NCBI GenBank assembly: GCA_030049455.1
Contig: JASIKV010000318.1
Span: 1 to 5,722 of the forward strand
Source of the DNA: Terriglobia bacterium
Lineage (GTDB): Bacteria > Acidobacteriota > Terriglobia > UBA7540
DNA: 5,722 bases
Direction: 5' to 3'
In this document: one piece after another, positions 5,266 to 5,722 of the stretch
Layout: each line of letters opens with the position of its first letter
Numbering within the stretch: position 1 is the stretch's first letter
Notes under the pieces: model-generated
Databases searched by the model: none
Told to the model about the DNA's origin: nothing
Seen by the model: the letters and a program-made list of their open reading frames with translations, nothing else
Made by a program: the position numbers and the translations under genes

Positions 5266-5722
5266 CGAAATGCGGGTCAACTCCGAATCCAGCGCTCCTG
5301 CCGCGGGGGGTGGCGCCACCATGCCTTTAAAGAGAATGTCTTCCGGCGCGACTTTCTTGCCGTAGAGCTTTTCGTTGGACTCGTGGTCCTGTTTGAACAT
5401 CTGGCCGTCGAGCGAAATTCCCGCAAACACTCCGCGCGAGCGCGAATAAGTAAGGATTTCCGCCCGCATTTGCAGGTCCGTGGCTCCCTCGGCCGTGCGC
5501 CCCACGGGACCGCCCGCGACCGAAGCATCAGCGCCAAGCTTGGTGCTGTCGTGCAGAAGCTTTTCTGCGCCGCTGGCGTTCATGACCACCAAAACGAAAT
5601 CGGTTTCCTGACCGCCAATCTGAAATCCTACGTTGGCGCCACCAACCGTAAACATGGAAGGCGCTCCCCAAGGTCCATTGCCCATGCGTCGGCAGACCAT
5701 GGCCCCGCGGCCATAGGAGGCG
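5233..5722 (-). CDS. SYLF/Ysc84-domain lipid-binding protein (5' end outside window)
   Basis: The SYLF (Ysc84, DUF500) domain binds phosphoinositides in eukaryotes; bacterial members are mostly secreted or periplasmic proteins of unknown role. The visible 162 residues are the C-terminal part. They begin ASYGRGAMVCRR at the right edge, and because the frame stays open there, the ATG at 5700 is an internal Met, not the start. Characteristic stretches follow: GPWGAPSMFTVGGANVGFQIGGQETDFVLVVMN, LGADASVAGGPVGRTAEGATD, and AEILTYSRSRGVFAGISLDG, then a NEKLYGKK segment. The last 30 or so residues form a Pro/Ala- and then Arg/Gly-rich tail (APPPAAG...PRGGEPFRPR) beyond the domain. Any signal peptide would lie outside the window. 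The gene converges on the kinase gene and is probably independent of it. The family call is confident; the function is not established. Confidence 0.92.
   Translation of the reverse strand, partial: ASYGRGAMVCRRMGNGPWGAPSMFTVGGANVGFQIGGQETDFVLVVMNASGAEKLLHDSTKLGADASVAGGPVGRTAEGATDLQMRAEILTYSRSRGVFAGISLDGQMFKQDHESNEKLYGKKVAPEDILFKGMVAPPPAAGALDSELTRISPRGGEPFRPR

Noticed and set aside
5309..5320. A perfect 12-base palindrome, GGTGGCGCCACC.
   Set aside because: It lies within the SYLF coding sequence, where it encodes part of the VAPP segment of the tail, with no promoter nearby. It is likely chance in GC-rich DNA.

Overview
The window reads as a chromosomal segment of a moderately GC-rich bacterium. 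It holds five full-length genes and a sixth that runs off the right edge, plus the last 18 codons of a gene entering from the left. I see no phage, transposon, tRNA, rRNA or CRISPR signature. The mix of an NrdR repressor, an OsmC-type peroxidase, a PilS/NtrB-like membrane kinase and a secreted-type SYLF/Ysc84 protein fits soil bacteria such as Acidobacteriota. That assignment is an inference from gene content and style, not from a phylogenetic marker.

Layout, left to right. (1) Positions 1-57 are the C-terminal end of an unidentified gene, followed 36 bases later by nrdR (94-555, GTG start). (2) A 141-base AT-rich gap with a long imperfect inverted repeat separates nrdR from a convergent two-domain GNAT acetyltransferase gene (697-1725, minus strand), whose real start may be a TTG at 1695. 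(3) A 315-base divergent intergenic region (1726-2040) leads to an OsmC-family gene (2041-2487, plus). It contains a terminator-like hairpin placed inside the presumed OsmC leader. (4) A 338-base gap (2488-2825) is unusually rich in hairpins. It overlaps a possible 51-codon membrane-peptide ORF (2576-2731) and carries a good sigma70-like promoter (2740-2768). (5) That promoter probably drives a two-gene operon: a DegT/DnrJ/EryC1/StrS PLP aminotransferase (2826-3935) and, 6 bases later, a membrane sensor histidine kinase without a response regulator in view (3942-5216). (6) A SYLF/Ysc84-domain gene (5233-5722, minus, 5' end outside the window) converges on the kinase with 16 bases between stop codons.

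Nothing proves that the genes share one pathway. The only firm coupling is aminotransferase plus kinase. NrdR (ribonucleotide reductase control), OsmC (hydroperoxide detoxification) and the GNAT enzyme look like separate transcription units. The parts most worth a second look are non-coding: the OsmC leader hairpin, the hairpin cluster with the small ORF, and the inverted repeat between nrdR and the acetyltransferase gene.
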